Part shown: positions 32,037-40,868 of the stretch, piece by piece
How positions within the stretch are numbered: the first letter of the stretch is position 1
How the letters are laid out: each line of letters opens with the position of its first letter
From: Gelidibacter salicanalis
GTDB lineage: Bacteria > Bacteroidota > Bacteroidia > Flavobacteriales > Flavobacteriaceae
Direction: 5' to 3'
Length of the DNA stretch: 64,000 bases
Assembly (NCBI RefSeq): GCF_007997285.1
Contig: NZ_VORX01000001.1
Coordinates: forward strand, 1 to 64,000
Program-made: the position numbers and the translations under genes
The notes under the pieces: model-generated
The model's database searches: none
Seen by the model: the letters and a program-made list of their open reading frames with translations, nothing else
What the model was told of the DNA's origin: nothing

Positions 32037-33581
32037 TTAATCAATGGCAGAGTTGGATTGAATCTCTGACAATGGTATTGGCAAATAGGCATGAGTTGCC
32101 GCATTAAAGTTAGTTCTACCTGCCGCCTGCATGGCTTGGTCCAACATTCCCCATCTGCGTAGATCAAAAAACCTTACGGATTCTAAGGTCAATTCCATCG
32201 TGCGTTCATGGATGATTTGTTTCTTGACATCAGCTTGCGAAGTAGCCGTAATTGCCGGCATATTCCCATGTACGGCTCTCACTTTATTGATGAGAGGAAT
32301 GGCTTGAGCTGTAGCTCCCGTCTCATTCAACGCTTCGGCATACATTAATAAAACATCAGCATAGCGCATTAACACCACATTGACTCCAACATAACTGTTG
32401 TTATAAACATAATTGGGTAGCCATTTTCTAAAATAAGCGGCATTGTCATTGGTATCACCATAAGTTTCCATCATTAAGGCGTCCCATGTGCTGCCTTGCA
32501 TCTGATTGGTGGTGCTATTATTAAAAAATGGATCTTTAAAATAGAGCGACCCATATAATCTATTGTCGTATAGGCCATTATTGGCAATCCTACCTTCACT
32601 TTTCATTTCGTTTACCACATTCATGGTTGCTGCAATGCCGCCCCAACCTCCTACGGACCAGTCTCCTACAAAGGCATGTAGTCGTGTGGAGTTATCTGAT
32701 GTGGCATCTGAAGTCTTAAACTGGAGTTCAAATATCGATTCTTGATTGTTTTCATTTTCACCATTAAACAGGCTTAAAAAATCAGTTTCTAAAGCGTATG
32801 AACCCGCCGTTCCATCAACAATTGGCTTAAAGGCTAGAACTGCATTTTCAAAATCTGACCCTTCTGCTGAGGTGGCGTCTCCAGCTTTATATAAATACGC
32901 TTTTCCTAAATAGGCGAGTGCGGCTCCTTTAGTTGCTCTTCCTGGCTCCGTGTTATCGACGGTCTGAAGCATGGTAGCAGCATCTGTAAAATCCTTTATG
33001 ATAACCTCCCATGATTCTGGTCTTGAAGCTAGCGGCTTATCTAAAGTTTCGTTTGAAATCAGTTCAGTTCTGAGGATAATTTGCTCATACAGCGTCAATA
33101 ATTTGAAATGATAATACCCTCTTAAAAAAGTTGCTTCACCTATGATCTGTTTTTTTTCTGCATCAGATATTTGATCTGACGTCATTTCTCCAACTTTAGC
33201 AATGACTTGATTTGAGAAATTTAATCCTTTGTAATTTGTGGTCCATATCACATCTAAAAATGTATGTCCGTTGGTATAATTAAAATTATATATAGACATC
33301 CAATGCGAATAGTTACTGGCATCTGGCCCAGGTAAGGCATAATCAGATCTAAAATATTCTACAACTGGTCTACCTTCTTGCCAACCGTCCCAAAAATTAC
33401 TTCTTGATTCCAATTCTGAATAAGCCGCCACCAAACCTGATTGCGCATCTTCAGCATTTCTCCAGAAGTTCTCACTGGTGAGTTGATCGGGTGATGTTTG
33501 CTCTAAAAACTCATCATCACTGCAGGATGTTGCGAGTGTTAGTACAAAAGCAACGATAATTGTTTTATATAAATTTTTCAT
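32037..33581 (-). CDS. SusD/RagB-family lipoprotein 2
   Basis: 514 residues. Lipoprotein signal with Cys at about 20 (VLTLATSCSDDEF). SusD features are SGLVAAYSELESRSNFWDGW, ATFLRGYYHFKLLTLYEQII with the TPR-like helices, VVLMRYADVLLMYAEALNET and a C-terminal RTMELTLESVRFFDLRRWGM followed by PIPLSEIQSN. It binds the imported ligand at the cell surface together with the SusC protein 20 bp upstream. The enzymes across the divergent regulator suggest a galactose-containing glycan or glycopeptide. A 29-codon relative lies at 30225-30313. Confidence 0.93.
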   Translation of the reverse strand: MKNLYKTIIVAFVLTLATSCSDDEFLEQTSPDQLTSENFWRNAEDAQSGLVAAYSELESRSNFWDGWQEGRPVVEYFRSDYALPGPDASNYSHWMSIYNFNYTNGHTFLDVIWTTNYKGLNFSNQVIAKVGEMTSDQISDAEKKQIIGEATFLRGYYHFKLLTLYEQIILRTELISNETLDKPLASRPESWEVIIKDFTDAATMLQTVDNTEPGRATKGAALAYLGKAYLYKAGDATSAEGSDFENAVLAFKPIVDGTAGSYALETDFLSLFNGENENNQESIFELQFKTSDATSDNSTRLHAFVGDWSVGGWGGIAATMNVVNEMKSEGRIANNGLYDNRLYGSLYFKDPFFNNSTTNQMQGSTWDALMMETYGDTNDNAAYFRKWLPNYVYNNSYVGVNVVLMRYADVLLMYAEALNETGATAQAIPLINKVRAVHGNMPAITATSQADVKKQIIHERTMELTLESVRFFDLRRWGMLDQAMQAAGRTNFNAATHAYLPIPLSEIQSNSAID

Positions 33582-33601
33582 TTTGTTTTGTTTAGTAATT
33601 C

Positions 33602-36600
33602 TTAAAATGCTAATTGAAGTCCAAAAATTATAGATTTATATTTTGGATATAAACTGTTATCAATACCTCTTGATAATACACTTCCTCCAACTTCTGGGTC
33701 GAGTCCACTGTATTTTGTGAATGTAAATAGGTCTTGTCCTGTGAGGTAAATTCTGAATTTATCTAATTGCATAGTCTCTAGCGCACTTGTTGGTAAGGAG
33801 TAACCAAGCTGAATCGTTTTAATTCTCAAATAATCGCCATCTTCTAAAAATCGGGTTGAGGCTCTACTATTTCTATTAGGATCGCCTAGGACAGCTCTCG
33901 GTATGTTGGTATTCGTATTGGAAGGCGTCCAAGCATTGGCAGCTTCAACTCTATAATTTCTTCCCGTATCTAAGCTTAATAATCTAAAATCATTACCATT
34001 ATATATTTTGTTGCCACCAACACCTTGGAAAAATATATTAAAATCAAAGTTTTTGTAATCGGCACTTAAACTCACACTATACTCGTATTTAGGAATGGCT
34101 GTCCCTTGGTAGGTCTCGTCTTTGGAGTCTATCTGCCCATCACCATTTTGATCAACAAACCTGATGTCTCCCGGAGAAGCATCCGGTTGTGCACCGTGGG
34201 CATCAATTTCAGCCTGAGTTTGGAAAATTCCATTTGCGACAGGCAAGAAATACGCTCCGGGCTCATACCCAACTTGAGTTTGGTTCACAAAATGGTCAGA
34301 TCCAAACAATAATCCTATTCCATATAGTTTTTGATTGGCATTGCTAAGCTTGGTGACTTCACTATTAACCGTCGTAAAGGTTCCAAAAGCAGAGTAGTGA
34401 AAATCGCCATCTTTGTTAACGTATCCTAATTCAAATTCCAAACCACTATTCTCAAATTCACCCACATTGACCACCGGATTATTGACGCCGCTTGAAGGTG
34501 ACACTTCTTTTGTAATCAGTAAATCTTCCGTTGTGGTTTTATAATAGTTGATAGCACCTTTTAGCTTATTGCCTAAGGAGGCAAAGTCGACTCCAAAGTT
34601 TGATGAGGTGTTGGTTTCCCATTGTAAATCGTCATTCTGTAAATCTCTGGCGATACTTCCTAAATAGGAGTTTTGTGGATTCCCAAATACGTACCCGCCA
34701 TTGCCTCCGTCTTTCCCTTGAGAAATAAGTGCAATGTAGTCGTAATAGCCCAGAGCACTATCATTACCGGCCTGACCCCAGCTATAACGCAGTTTTAAGA
34801 AATTGAAAACCTTTTGGTTTTTCATGAAATCTTCATCGGTGATCTTCCAACCCGCAGCCACAGAAGGAAAAACACCGTATTGGTTGTTCTTTCCAAATTT
34901 TGAACTGCCATCTCTACGGACACTGGCTTGGAATAAATAGCGGTCATTATAGGCATAATTGATCCTTCCAAATTGGGACACCAATGCATATTCTGCGTTT
35001 GTTCCTTCTGCCGAATACGTACCATCGTTAAATGCATTGACAGTATTAAAGCTAGGATCTAAAATAGTTGCTGGTATTTTGTTGCCATCTTCATCAAATT
35101 TGTAGCCTTCAGCTTGCACATAGGTCTCTTTGAAAGGTTCAGAAATTCTTTGATACCCAGCCAATAAATTCACCGAATGCTTTTTAATGTCGAACATGTA
35201 ATTAAGGGTGTAGTCCTGATTCAGCCTTCTGAACTCACTGTTGTATTCGGAAACAAATGCATATTGGTTTTGAGGATTGTCGTCAATGTCTCTAACTTGA
35301 AAAGAAGGATGATAGGCATAGGTGTAATTGTCTCTGTTAGACAGCGAGAAGTTTGCATTGGCATGCAGCCCTTTAATTATTTCATAGTTAAAACTAACAT
35401 TTCCTAAAAAGTATTTCATTTTTGTGTACCCGTCAATTAGGGCATCTTCACCCACTGGATTTCTATGATCAGGTAAATCTCCCGTTCTATAACCATATCC
35501 GGAAGGTTTGGATGGATCTAACACGGGAATTAAAGGCGAGATGAAATAAGTTTCTCTCAATGAGAATTTATAATCTTCTTGATTGGTTTCGCTATAGTTT
35601 AAGCTGGTATTTATTTTTAATTTTCCTTTTGTGCTTCCAATATTAGCATTGATACCTTTTTTTGAAAAGCCAGAACCTATTAAAATTCCTTTTTCATCAG
35701 CATAGCTACCGGCCACGCTGTAATTTATATTGTCCGATGCACCACTAACGCGAACATTCAATAAGCTTAATTGCCCAGTTCTGTGAGTTTCATCTACCCA
35801 ATTTGTGTTTACATTGGGAGGGTTTTGAACGTATTGCGGCAGACTTGCACCGGCATTCTCATACATTTGCCTGTGCACGGACACGTAACCATCGGCATCC
35901 AATAAATTCATTTTCTCTCTGGCGGTGTTAGAGCTCAAGGAGGTTTCTATCTCAATTTTGGTTTTACCTACTTTTCCTTTCTTCGTGGTAATGATAATTA
36001 CCCCGTTGGCAGCTCTAGTTCCATAAATGGCCCCTGAAGCGGCATCTTTTAAAACTTCAATGGAGGCAATGTCATTTGCATTCAAGAAATAAGGATCAGC
36101 TTGGACGCCATCTACAATATAAAGAGGTTGGTTGTTTCCAAAACTTCCAATACCCCTAATGGTAATGTCTGATGTAGATCCCGGGCTGCCTGAAGACGAT
36201 GTTACTGTAACGCCTGCAACCCTACCTTGCAATGCGTCCACAGGGTTAGTGGTTACAACTTTGGTAAGATCTTCGCTTTTTACAGAGCTAATGGCCCCGG
36301 TAACGTCACTTTTCTTTTGGGTGCCATAACCCACAATGACCACCTCGTCCAAATCTTCCGCACTTTCTTGTAAAGACATATTGATGGTTGTTTGGTTGCC
36401 TACCGTAATTTCTTTTGTTGAAAACCCTAAGTAGCTAAATACTAAGATAGTTTGAGAATCCGGAACTGTTATGGTGTAATTGCCATCAAAGTCTGACTGT
36501 GTTCCTACTGATGGATTGGATTTAAGATTAACCGTCGCTCCCGGGACTGGTATCCCAGCATTGTCTGTAATTGTCCCTTTTATTAATATGCCCTGAGCAT

Positions 36601-36697
36601 AGGAATTGGTCATAAATCCAAAGGACACAAATACAAAAAGTAATAAAAACAGACCTTTTGACGTGTGCGTTTGATATTTTGATTGTTTTTTGTTCAT
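33602..36697 (-). CDS. SusC/RagA-type TonB-dependent transporter 2
   Basis: 1031 residues from the ATG at 36697; an in-frame extension to 36796 would run through the promoter region. Signal peptide (GLFLLLFVFVSFGFMTNSYA-Q), carboxypeptidase-regulatory-like domain (IKGTITDNAGIPVPGATVNL), SusC box DEVVIVGYGTQKKSDVTGAI, plug IRGIGSFGNNQPLYIVDGVQ, then a barrel ending SIIFGLQLAF. It imports the ligand bound by SusD 2, energised by TonB. Upstream, CATATTTG near 36752-36759 (minus strand) could be the -7 element, and the shared 15-bp site lies 36 bp further up. Confidence 0.95.
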   Translation of the reverse strand: MNKKQSKYQTHTSKGLFLLLFVFVSFGFMTNSYAQGILIKGTITDNAGIPVPGATVNLKSNPSVGTQSDFDGNYTITVPDSQTILVFSYLGFSTKEITVGNQTTINMSLQESAEDLDEVVIVGYGTQKKSDVTGAISSVKSEDLTKVVTTNPVDALQGRVAGVTVTSSSGSPGSTSDITIRGIGSFGNNQPLYIVDGVQADPYFLNANDIASIEVLKDAASGAIYGTRAANGVIIITTKKGKVGKTKIEIETSLSSNTAREKMNLLDADGYVSVHRQMYENAGASLPQYVQNPPNVNTNWVDETHRTGQLSLLNVRVSGASDNINYSVAGSYADEKGILIGSGFSKKGINANIGSTKGKLKINTSLNYSETNQEDYKFSLRETYFISPLIPVLDPSKPSGYGYRTGDLPDHRNPVGEDALIDGYTKMKYFLGNVSFNYEIIKGLHANANFSLSNRDNYTYAYHPSFQVRDIDDNPQNQYAFVSEYNSEFRRLNQDYTLNYMFDIKKHSVNLLAGYQRISEPFKETYVQAEGYKFDEDGNKIPATILDPSFNTVNAFNDGTYSAEGTNAEYALVSQFGRINYAYNDRYLFQASVRRDGSSKFGKNNQYGVFPSVAAGWKITDEDFMKNQKVFNFLKLRYSWGQAGNDSALGYYDYIALISQGKDGGNGGYVFGNPQNSYLGSIARDLQNDDLQWETNTSSNFGVDFASLGNKLKGAINYYKTTTEDLLITKEVSPSSGVNNPVVNVGEFENSGLEFELGYVNKDGDFHYSAFGTFTTVNSEVTKLSNANQKLYGIGLLFGSDHFVNQTQVGYEPGAYFLPVANGIFQTQAEIDAHGAQPDASPGDIRFVDQNGDGQIDSKDETYQGTAIPKYEYSVSLSADYKNFDFNIFFQGVGGNKIYNGNDFRLLSLDTGRNYRVEAANAWTPSNTNTNIPRAVLGDPNRNSRASTRFLEDGDYLRIKTIQLGYSLPTSALETMQLDKFRIYLTGQDLFTFTKYSGLDPEVGGSVLSRGIDNSLYPKYKSIIFGLQLAF

Positions 36698-36794
36698 CTT
36701 ATTAATTCGTTTATTGATTAGATCCAAACTTGATTTTAACTTAAGTTTAAGAATACCAAATATGAAATTATTTAGAGACAAATCATTAAAAGGC

Positions 36795-36809
36795 ACCTTT
36801 ACTTGACCT
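36795..36809 (-). promoter_or_regulatory. Shared 15-bp regulator site, SusC 2 side
   Basis: On the minus strand AGGTCAAGTAAAGGT, flanked by TTGTAA on the left and a T-rich stretch on the right, is identical to 38761-38775 upstream of the GH63-like gene. It is built of two AAGGT-type half sites 11 bp apart. It lies about 98 bp before the SusC ATG. The TPR-LuxR protein encoded between the two sites is the likely binder. Confidence 0.6.
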
Positions 36810-36955
36810 TTACAATGCGTTTAAAGTTTAGAACATTGCATTTTTTTTAGGAAGACTTATAGCGCCAAAGTCCTTTAATTTAAAGGGGTATAAGGAATTG
36901 TGCGGAGTGTTATATTGAAGATAATCTAAATGGGGTCTAAAAATATTCTACAATT

Positions 36956-38650
36956 TCAAATATTTTCCAAAAAAGTTACGAGATTATCCTTTGGGTCCAA
37001 TCCTAATTTTTTTCTTAAGCGATGCCTTCCGATTTCTACAGAGTTTAGAGAGATATTATTGATGTTGGCAATTTCCTTGGAGCTCAATTTAAGTTTTACC
37101 TGTACGGCCAGTTGAACATCCTTATCCGTTAGGTGAGGAAATTCTTCTTTGATTTTAAATAAAAAGTCGCTTTGTAAATTTTCTATATTGGTATGGAAGC
37201 GTTGAATGTCTTCATTAAAATCAAATTTAAAGGTGTATTCTTTTATAAGACTGTCAATATTTTTTTTGAGTTCTTTTAAATCGGTAAACTTCAGATTTTT
37301 TAACGACTTGGTAAAATCTTTATAGATAGTCGTGCGCTGTGAGATAAATAGAGCCAGATTTGTGAGTTCCTTTTGACGAAATTCCAACTTGTGCTCCAGA
37401 TTCTCACGTTCTAATTGTTGGGTTTTTAACTTCTCTTTTGAGAGTTTGTGGCTTTGTAAATAGATTGCTTTCTTCTTTTTTATGTTATTCCAGAGGCTTC
37501 CAATTATTAGGATGGCAATAATTGCCAGCAACAAGGCACCAATCAACAAAAAATTTCGTTTTTGGGCCTCTAAATTCCGCTCTTGTTCCAATAATTTAAT
37601 TTCGTTCTCACGACGTTCTGCTTCGTACAAAATTCTCATTTCAGCAAGTCTTTCACTTTCAGTGCTCGAGAAAATTTCAGAGGTTTCTTCAATGTATCTT
37701 TTGTAGTAATGGTAAGCTTCTTTGTAGTTGAGCGTTGCAACATAGTAATCAGAGGTAATTTTATTGTTCTCTAAGATTAATTCCTTATTATTTTTTATGG
37801 TTTGAATAATTATTCGGGCATCTTCCAGTAGTGCGTAAGCCTTTTTATAATCTTCCTGTTTTAAATACACGATGGCCAGCTCATGAAGGATGTATACTTT
37901 TTTGTGTTCAAATTTAATTTGATTGGTAATTTCCAGAGCCGATTCTAAAAATTTGATGGCGGAATCGAGATCGTCAATTTTGCGATAGCAGATGCCCATA
38001 TTGGTCATCGCTTCGGCAATTCTATCTTTGTTGTCAAGGTCTTTAATAAGCTCTAACGATTTCTTAAAAAAGGATAAGGCTAAATTGCAATCGCCTTTTC
38101 CTTCGTGAATAAGGCCTATGCTGTTATAGCTGTAGGCAATCCGCTGTTTGGAACCAATTTTTTCGTGTATTTTCAGAACTTCCCTATGATATTCCAAAGC
38201 TTTATCAAAATAACCAATGTCGTAATACAGCCAACCCAGCGTGCGTAATGTAAACGCCAAATCATAATCATTACCGATCTCTTTTCGGATTTCTAAAGAT
38301 TTTAGACCATATTGTAAAGCCTTATCGTAAATGTCATTGAACAAATATCCTTGACAAAGATTGATAAGTGCCAGACCTTCTTGCTCTTTTTGGTTAAATT
38401 CCTTTGAAAATTGCAGGGCTTCGGAAGCATATTCGATGGTTTTATCAGGATTGCTAGACCAATAGATCTCAGCAATCCTATTAAGTAAGGCCGTTTTTTC
38501 AGCGCGTTTTACCGTAGGTAATATGGTTAATAGGCTGTCTAATTCAATTTGAGAATCGGCAGGATTTTCATCCCATATGTTAGTTTGGGCCTGCGTTGTA
38601 ATACAGAGGCATATAAAGGTGAATAGAATAAGAAGTAACAATTTCTTCAT
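36956..38650 (-). CDS. TPR-containing LuxR-type regulator
   Basis: 564 residues. Signal peptide (LLLILFTFICLCITTQAQ), about seven tetratricopeptide repeats (residues 40-320, with units such as DKALQYGLKSLEIRKEIGND and DKALEYHREVLKIHEKIGSK), one membrane helix (FLLIGALLLAIIAILIIGSL), a coiled coil and a C-terminal LuxR-like HTH (FPHLTDKDVQLAVQVKLKLS, then SLNSVEIGRHRLRKKLG). Bacteroidota use such periplasm-to-cytoplasm regulators beside nutrient-uptake loci. It sits between the SusC 2 operon and the divergent enzyme genes, both of which carry the same 15-bp site, so it most likely controls both. Confidence 0.88.
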   Translation of the reverse strand: MKKLLLLILFTFICLCITTQAQTNIWDENPADSQIELDSLLTILPTVKRAEKTALLNRIAEIYWSSNPDKTIEYASEALQFSKEFNQKEQEGLALINLCQGYLFNDIYDKALQYGLKSLEIRKEIGNDYDLAFTLRTLGWLYYDIGYFDKALEYHREVLKIHEKIGSKQRIAYSYNSIGLIHEGKGDCNLALSFFKKSLELIKDLDNKDRIAEAMTNMGICYRKIDDLDSAIKFLESALEITNQIKFEHKKVYILHELAIVYLKQEDYKKAYALLEDARIIIQTIKNNKELILENNKITSDYYVATLNYKEAYHYYKRYIEETSEIFSSTESERLAEMRILYEAERRENEIKLLEQERNLEAQKRNFLLIGALLLAIIAILIIGSLWNNIKKKKAIYLQSHKLSKEKLKTQQLERENLEHKLEFRQKELTNLALFISQRTTIYKDFTKSLKNLKFTDLKELKKNIDSLIKEYTFKFDFNEDIQRFHTNIENLQSDFLFKIKEEFPHLTDKDVQLAVQVKLKLSSKEIANINNISLNSVEIGRHRLRKKLGLDPKDNLVTFLENI

Positions 38651-38745
38651 GGATCGGGATTTGTATGGAATAGCGTTATACTCTTATGATTTGAAAGATT
38701 TGCGTGTTCTCAAATATCGACAATATAATTTTATTTTTTTTTCTT

Positions 38746-38781
38746 AAACATACCTTTGTAAGGTCAAGTAAAGGTATGTTT
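38746..38781 (+). promoter_or_regulatory. Shared regulator site within an inverted repeat, enzyme side
   Basis: AAACATACCTTT and AAAGGTATGTTT form a perfect 12-bp inverted repeat (38746-38757 and 38770-38781). Across its centre and right arm runs AGGTCAAGTAAAGGT (38761-38775), identical to the site before SusC 2. It lies 75 bp before the GH63-like ATG. GAAATTTG near 38806 may serve as a weak -7 element. Confidence 0.6.
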
Positions 38782-38849
38782 TATGGTAATATCAATATAA
38801 ATCCGAAATTTGTAATCTAATGACTTACTAATTGTAATTGTTTATAAAA

Positions 38850-40868
38850 ATGTATCTAACCAAAATAGTCACCTATGTATGTGTTCTCGGATTGTTGTTT
38901 AACTTCAGTTGCACGACTGCAAAAAAGTCCCCAAAATTTGAGACAACTCATAATTATCTAGATTTTAGCGAAAATATTTTAGAGTATCATATTACCCCAA
39001 AAGATGCTAAAGATAGGTCGGGCTTAATGTTTTCTGATCAAGGCGCTTGGTTTGCCTATGGTCAGCATCAAGAATCGAAGAAATCTATAGGTTTTTCTGG
39101 ACCGTTCCTAATGACCCAACAGAATGGCGTTTGGTTGAGTACGTCGTTTATGAATACGGTAATTAATGTTGACAATGCTTATGAAACCTTAAAGATTGAA
39201 TCCTCTCGAAGTTATGCAAGTCATCTTGAAAATCATTACTCAAGCAATAAATTATCAGTGACTGAAACCTTGGTTTTTAAAAACGGGCACACGGCCTTGA
39301 TACAGACCAACATAAAGAATACGGGTACTGAAACCATCGTTGTGGAAGTGCTTTGGGAAAATGCACCAATTTTGATTGATGGTATTTCAATATCACAACA
39401 TGATCATCGTATCACCGTTACCTCTACAAAATCCAACGCTAAAGGGTATCTTACTTTTCCAAAAGATACACAAATAGCCATGGTAGATAGTGTACACTAC
39501 AAAGCACAAGATGTCTTAACCCTAAAACCCAATGAAACCAAGGACATTGTGGTGGCTCAAACCTTTATTTTTCCGGAATATTCTTGGGAAAAAGAGAAAC
39601 AAAGCATTGCGAATTTAAATTTTGACTCGGTTTTTAAATCGCGAAAAGGCGAAAAGAACACTCAATTAAAGGCAATTATTGACAATAGAAATCCAGAATT
39701 TAAGGATGATGCATATGCCCAGGTTTTGGCCAAATCACTTTTAACCTTGCAAAATAATTGGCGTATCCCTGCTGGAGAACTCACTAATGAAGGTATATTT
39801 CCTAGTTATCATTATGTAGGCTTTCACGGGTTTTGGGCCTGGGATTCATGGAAACACGCCGTCGGCTTGGCTTATTATGACACTGATTTGGCAAAAAATC
39901 AAATGCGCGCCATGTTCGATTTTCAAAGCGACGATGGATTTATAGTCGATTGTATCTTTAGAGACACCACAATTGAAGCCCATAATTACCGCGATACCAA
40001 ACCACCACTATCAGCATGGGCGGTGGCAAAAATTTACGAAAAGGATAAAGATGCCGAATTTGTAAAAGAGTTGTATCCTAAAATCAAAAAATACCATGAA
40101 TGGTGGTACGCTAAACGCGACCACGACCAAGACGGTCTGTGCGAATACGGTTCTACTGACGGCACTGTCATTGCTGCAAAATGGGAAAGCGGGATGGATA
40201 ATGCCATTCGTTTTGATGATTCCAAAATTCTTAAAAATGAAGAAGGCGCGTATTCTTTAGATCAGGAAAGTGTGGATTTAAATGCCTATTTGTACGCTGA
40301 AAAATTGTATTTAAGTGAATTGGCAGAGATCCTCAATAAATTAGAAGATGCGATAACTTATAAGGATCAAGCGGCACTGTTAAAACAAAAAATTCAACAA
40401 CAATTCTATGATCCAGAAGATGGGTGGTTTTATGACACCACTCTTGATGGTAAAACATTTATTAAAGGAGAAGGCAGTGAAGGTTGGACGGCGCTTTGGG
40501 CCAATGCCGCAACACAAGAACAAGCAAGTGCTGTAAAGCAAAAAATGATGGATCCTAAAAAGTTCTATACCAAAGTTCCGTTTCAAACCATGAGTGCTGA
40601 TCATGACAGATTTGACCCGCTAAAAGGCTATTGGAGAGGCCCAAATTGGTTGGATCAGGCTTATTTTGGAGTTCAGGGCTTACGAAATTATGGGTTTCAT
40701 AACGAAGCCAATCAAGCCACCATTCAGATCATTGAAGGTGCCGAAGGGGTTTTAGGCAAAGGAAAATCCATACGTGAAAATTATCACCCTATTACTGGTA
40801 AAGGTTTAAATGCACAAAATTTCAGCTGGAGTGCGGCGCACCTTATCATGCTCTTACAAAATGACTAA
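38850..40868 (+). CDS. GH63-like / trehalase-fold glycosidase lipoprotein
   Basis: 672 residues. Lipoprotein signal (VCVLGLLFNFSCTTAKK) places it at the periplasm or surface. An N-terminal beta-sandwich precedes an (alpha/alpha)6 barrel with GFWAWDSWKHAVGLAYYDTD, EWWYAKRDHDQDGLCEYGST, KGYWRGPNWLDQAYFGVQGL and SIRENYHPITGKG near the end, as in the MGH1-type GH63 / YgjK group. These inverting enzymes remove alpha-glucose or related alpha-linked sugars; E. coli YgjK accommodates Glc-alpha1,2-Gal. I start at ATG 38850 rather than a TTG at 38838. The stop abuts the next ATG (TAAATG), so the two products are translationally coupled. Confidence 0.82.
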   Translation: MYLTKIVTYVCVLGLLFNFSCTTAKKSPKFETTHNYLDFSENILEYHITPKDAKDRSGLMFSDQGAWFAYGQHQESKKSIGFSGPFLMTQQNGVWLSTSFMNTVINVDNAYETLKIESSRSYASHLENHYSSNKLSVTETLVFKNGHTALIQTNIKNTGTETIVVEVLWENAPILIDGISISQHDHRITVTSTKSNAKGYLTFPKDTQIAMVDSVHYKAQDVLTLKPNETKDIVVAQTFIFPEYSWEKEKQSIANLNFDSVFKSRKGEKNTQLKAIIDNRNPEFKDDAYAQVLAKSLLTLQNNWRIPAGELTNEGIFPSYHYVGFHGFWAWDSWKHAVGLAYYDTDLAKNQMRAMFDFQSDDGFIVDCIFRDTTIEAHNYRDTKPPLSAWAVAKIYEKDKDAEFVKELYPKIKKYHEWWYAKRDHDQDGLCEYGSTDGTVIAAKWESGMDNAIRFDDSKILKNEEGAYSLDQESVDLNAYLYAEKLYLSELAEILNKLEDAITYKDQAALLKQKIQQQFYDPEDGWFYDTTLDGKTFIKGEGSEGWTALWANAATQEQASAVKQKMMDPKKFYTKVPFQTMSADHDRFDPLKGYWRGPNWLDQAYFGVQGLRNYGFHNEANQATIQIIEGAEGVLGKGKSIRENYHPITGKGLNAQNFSWSAAHLIMLLQND

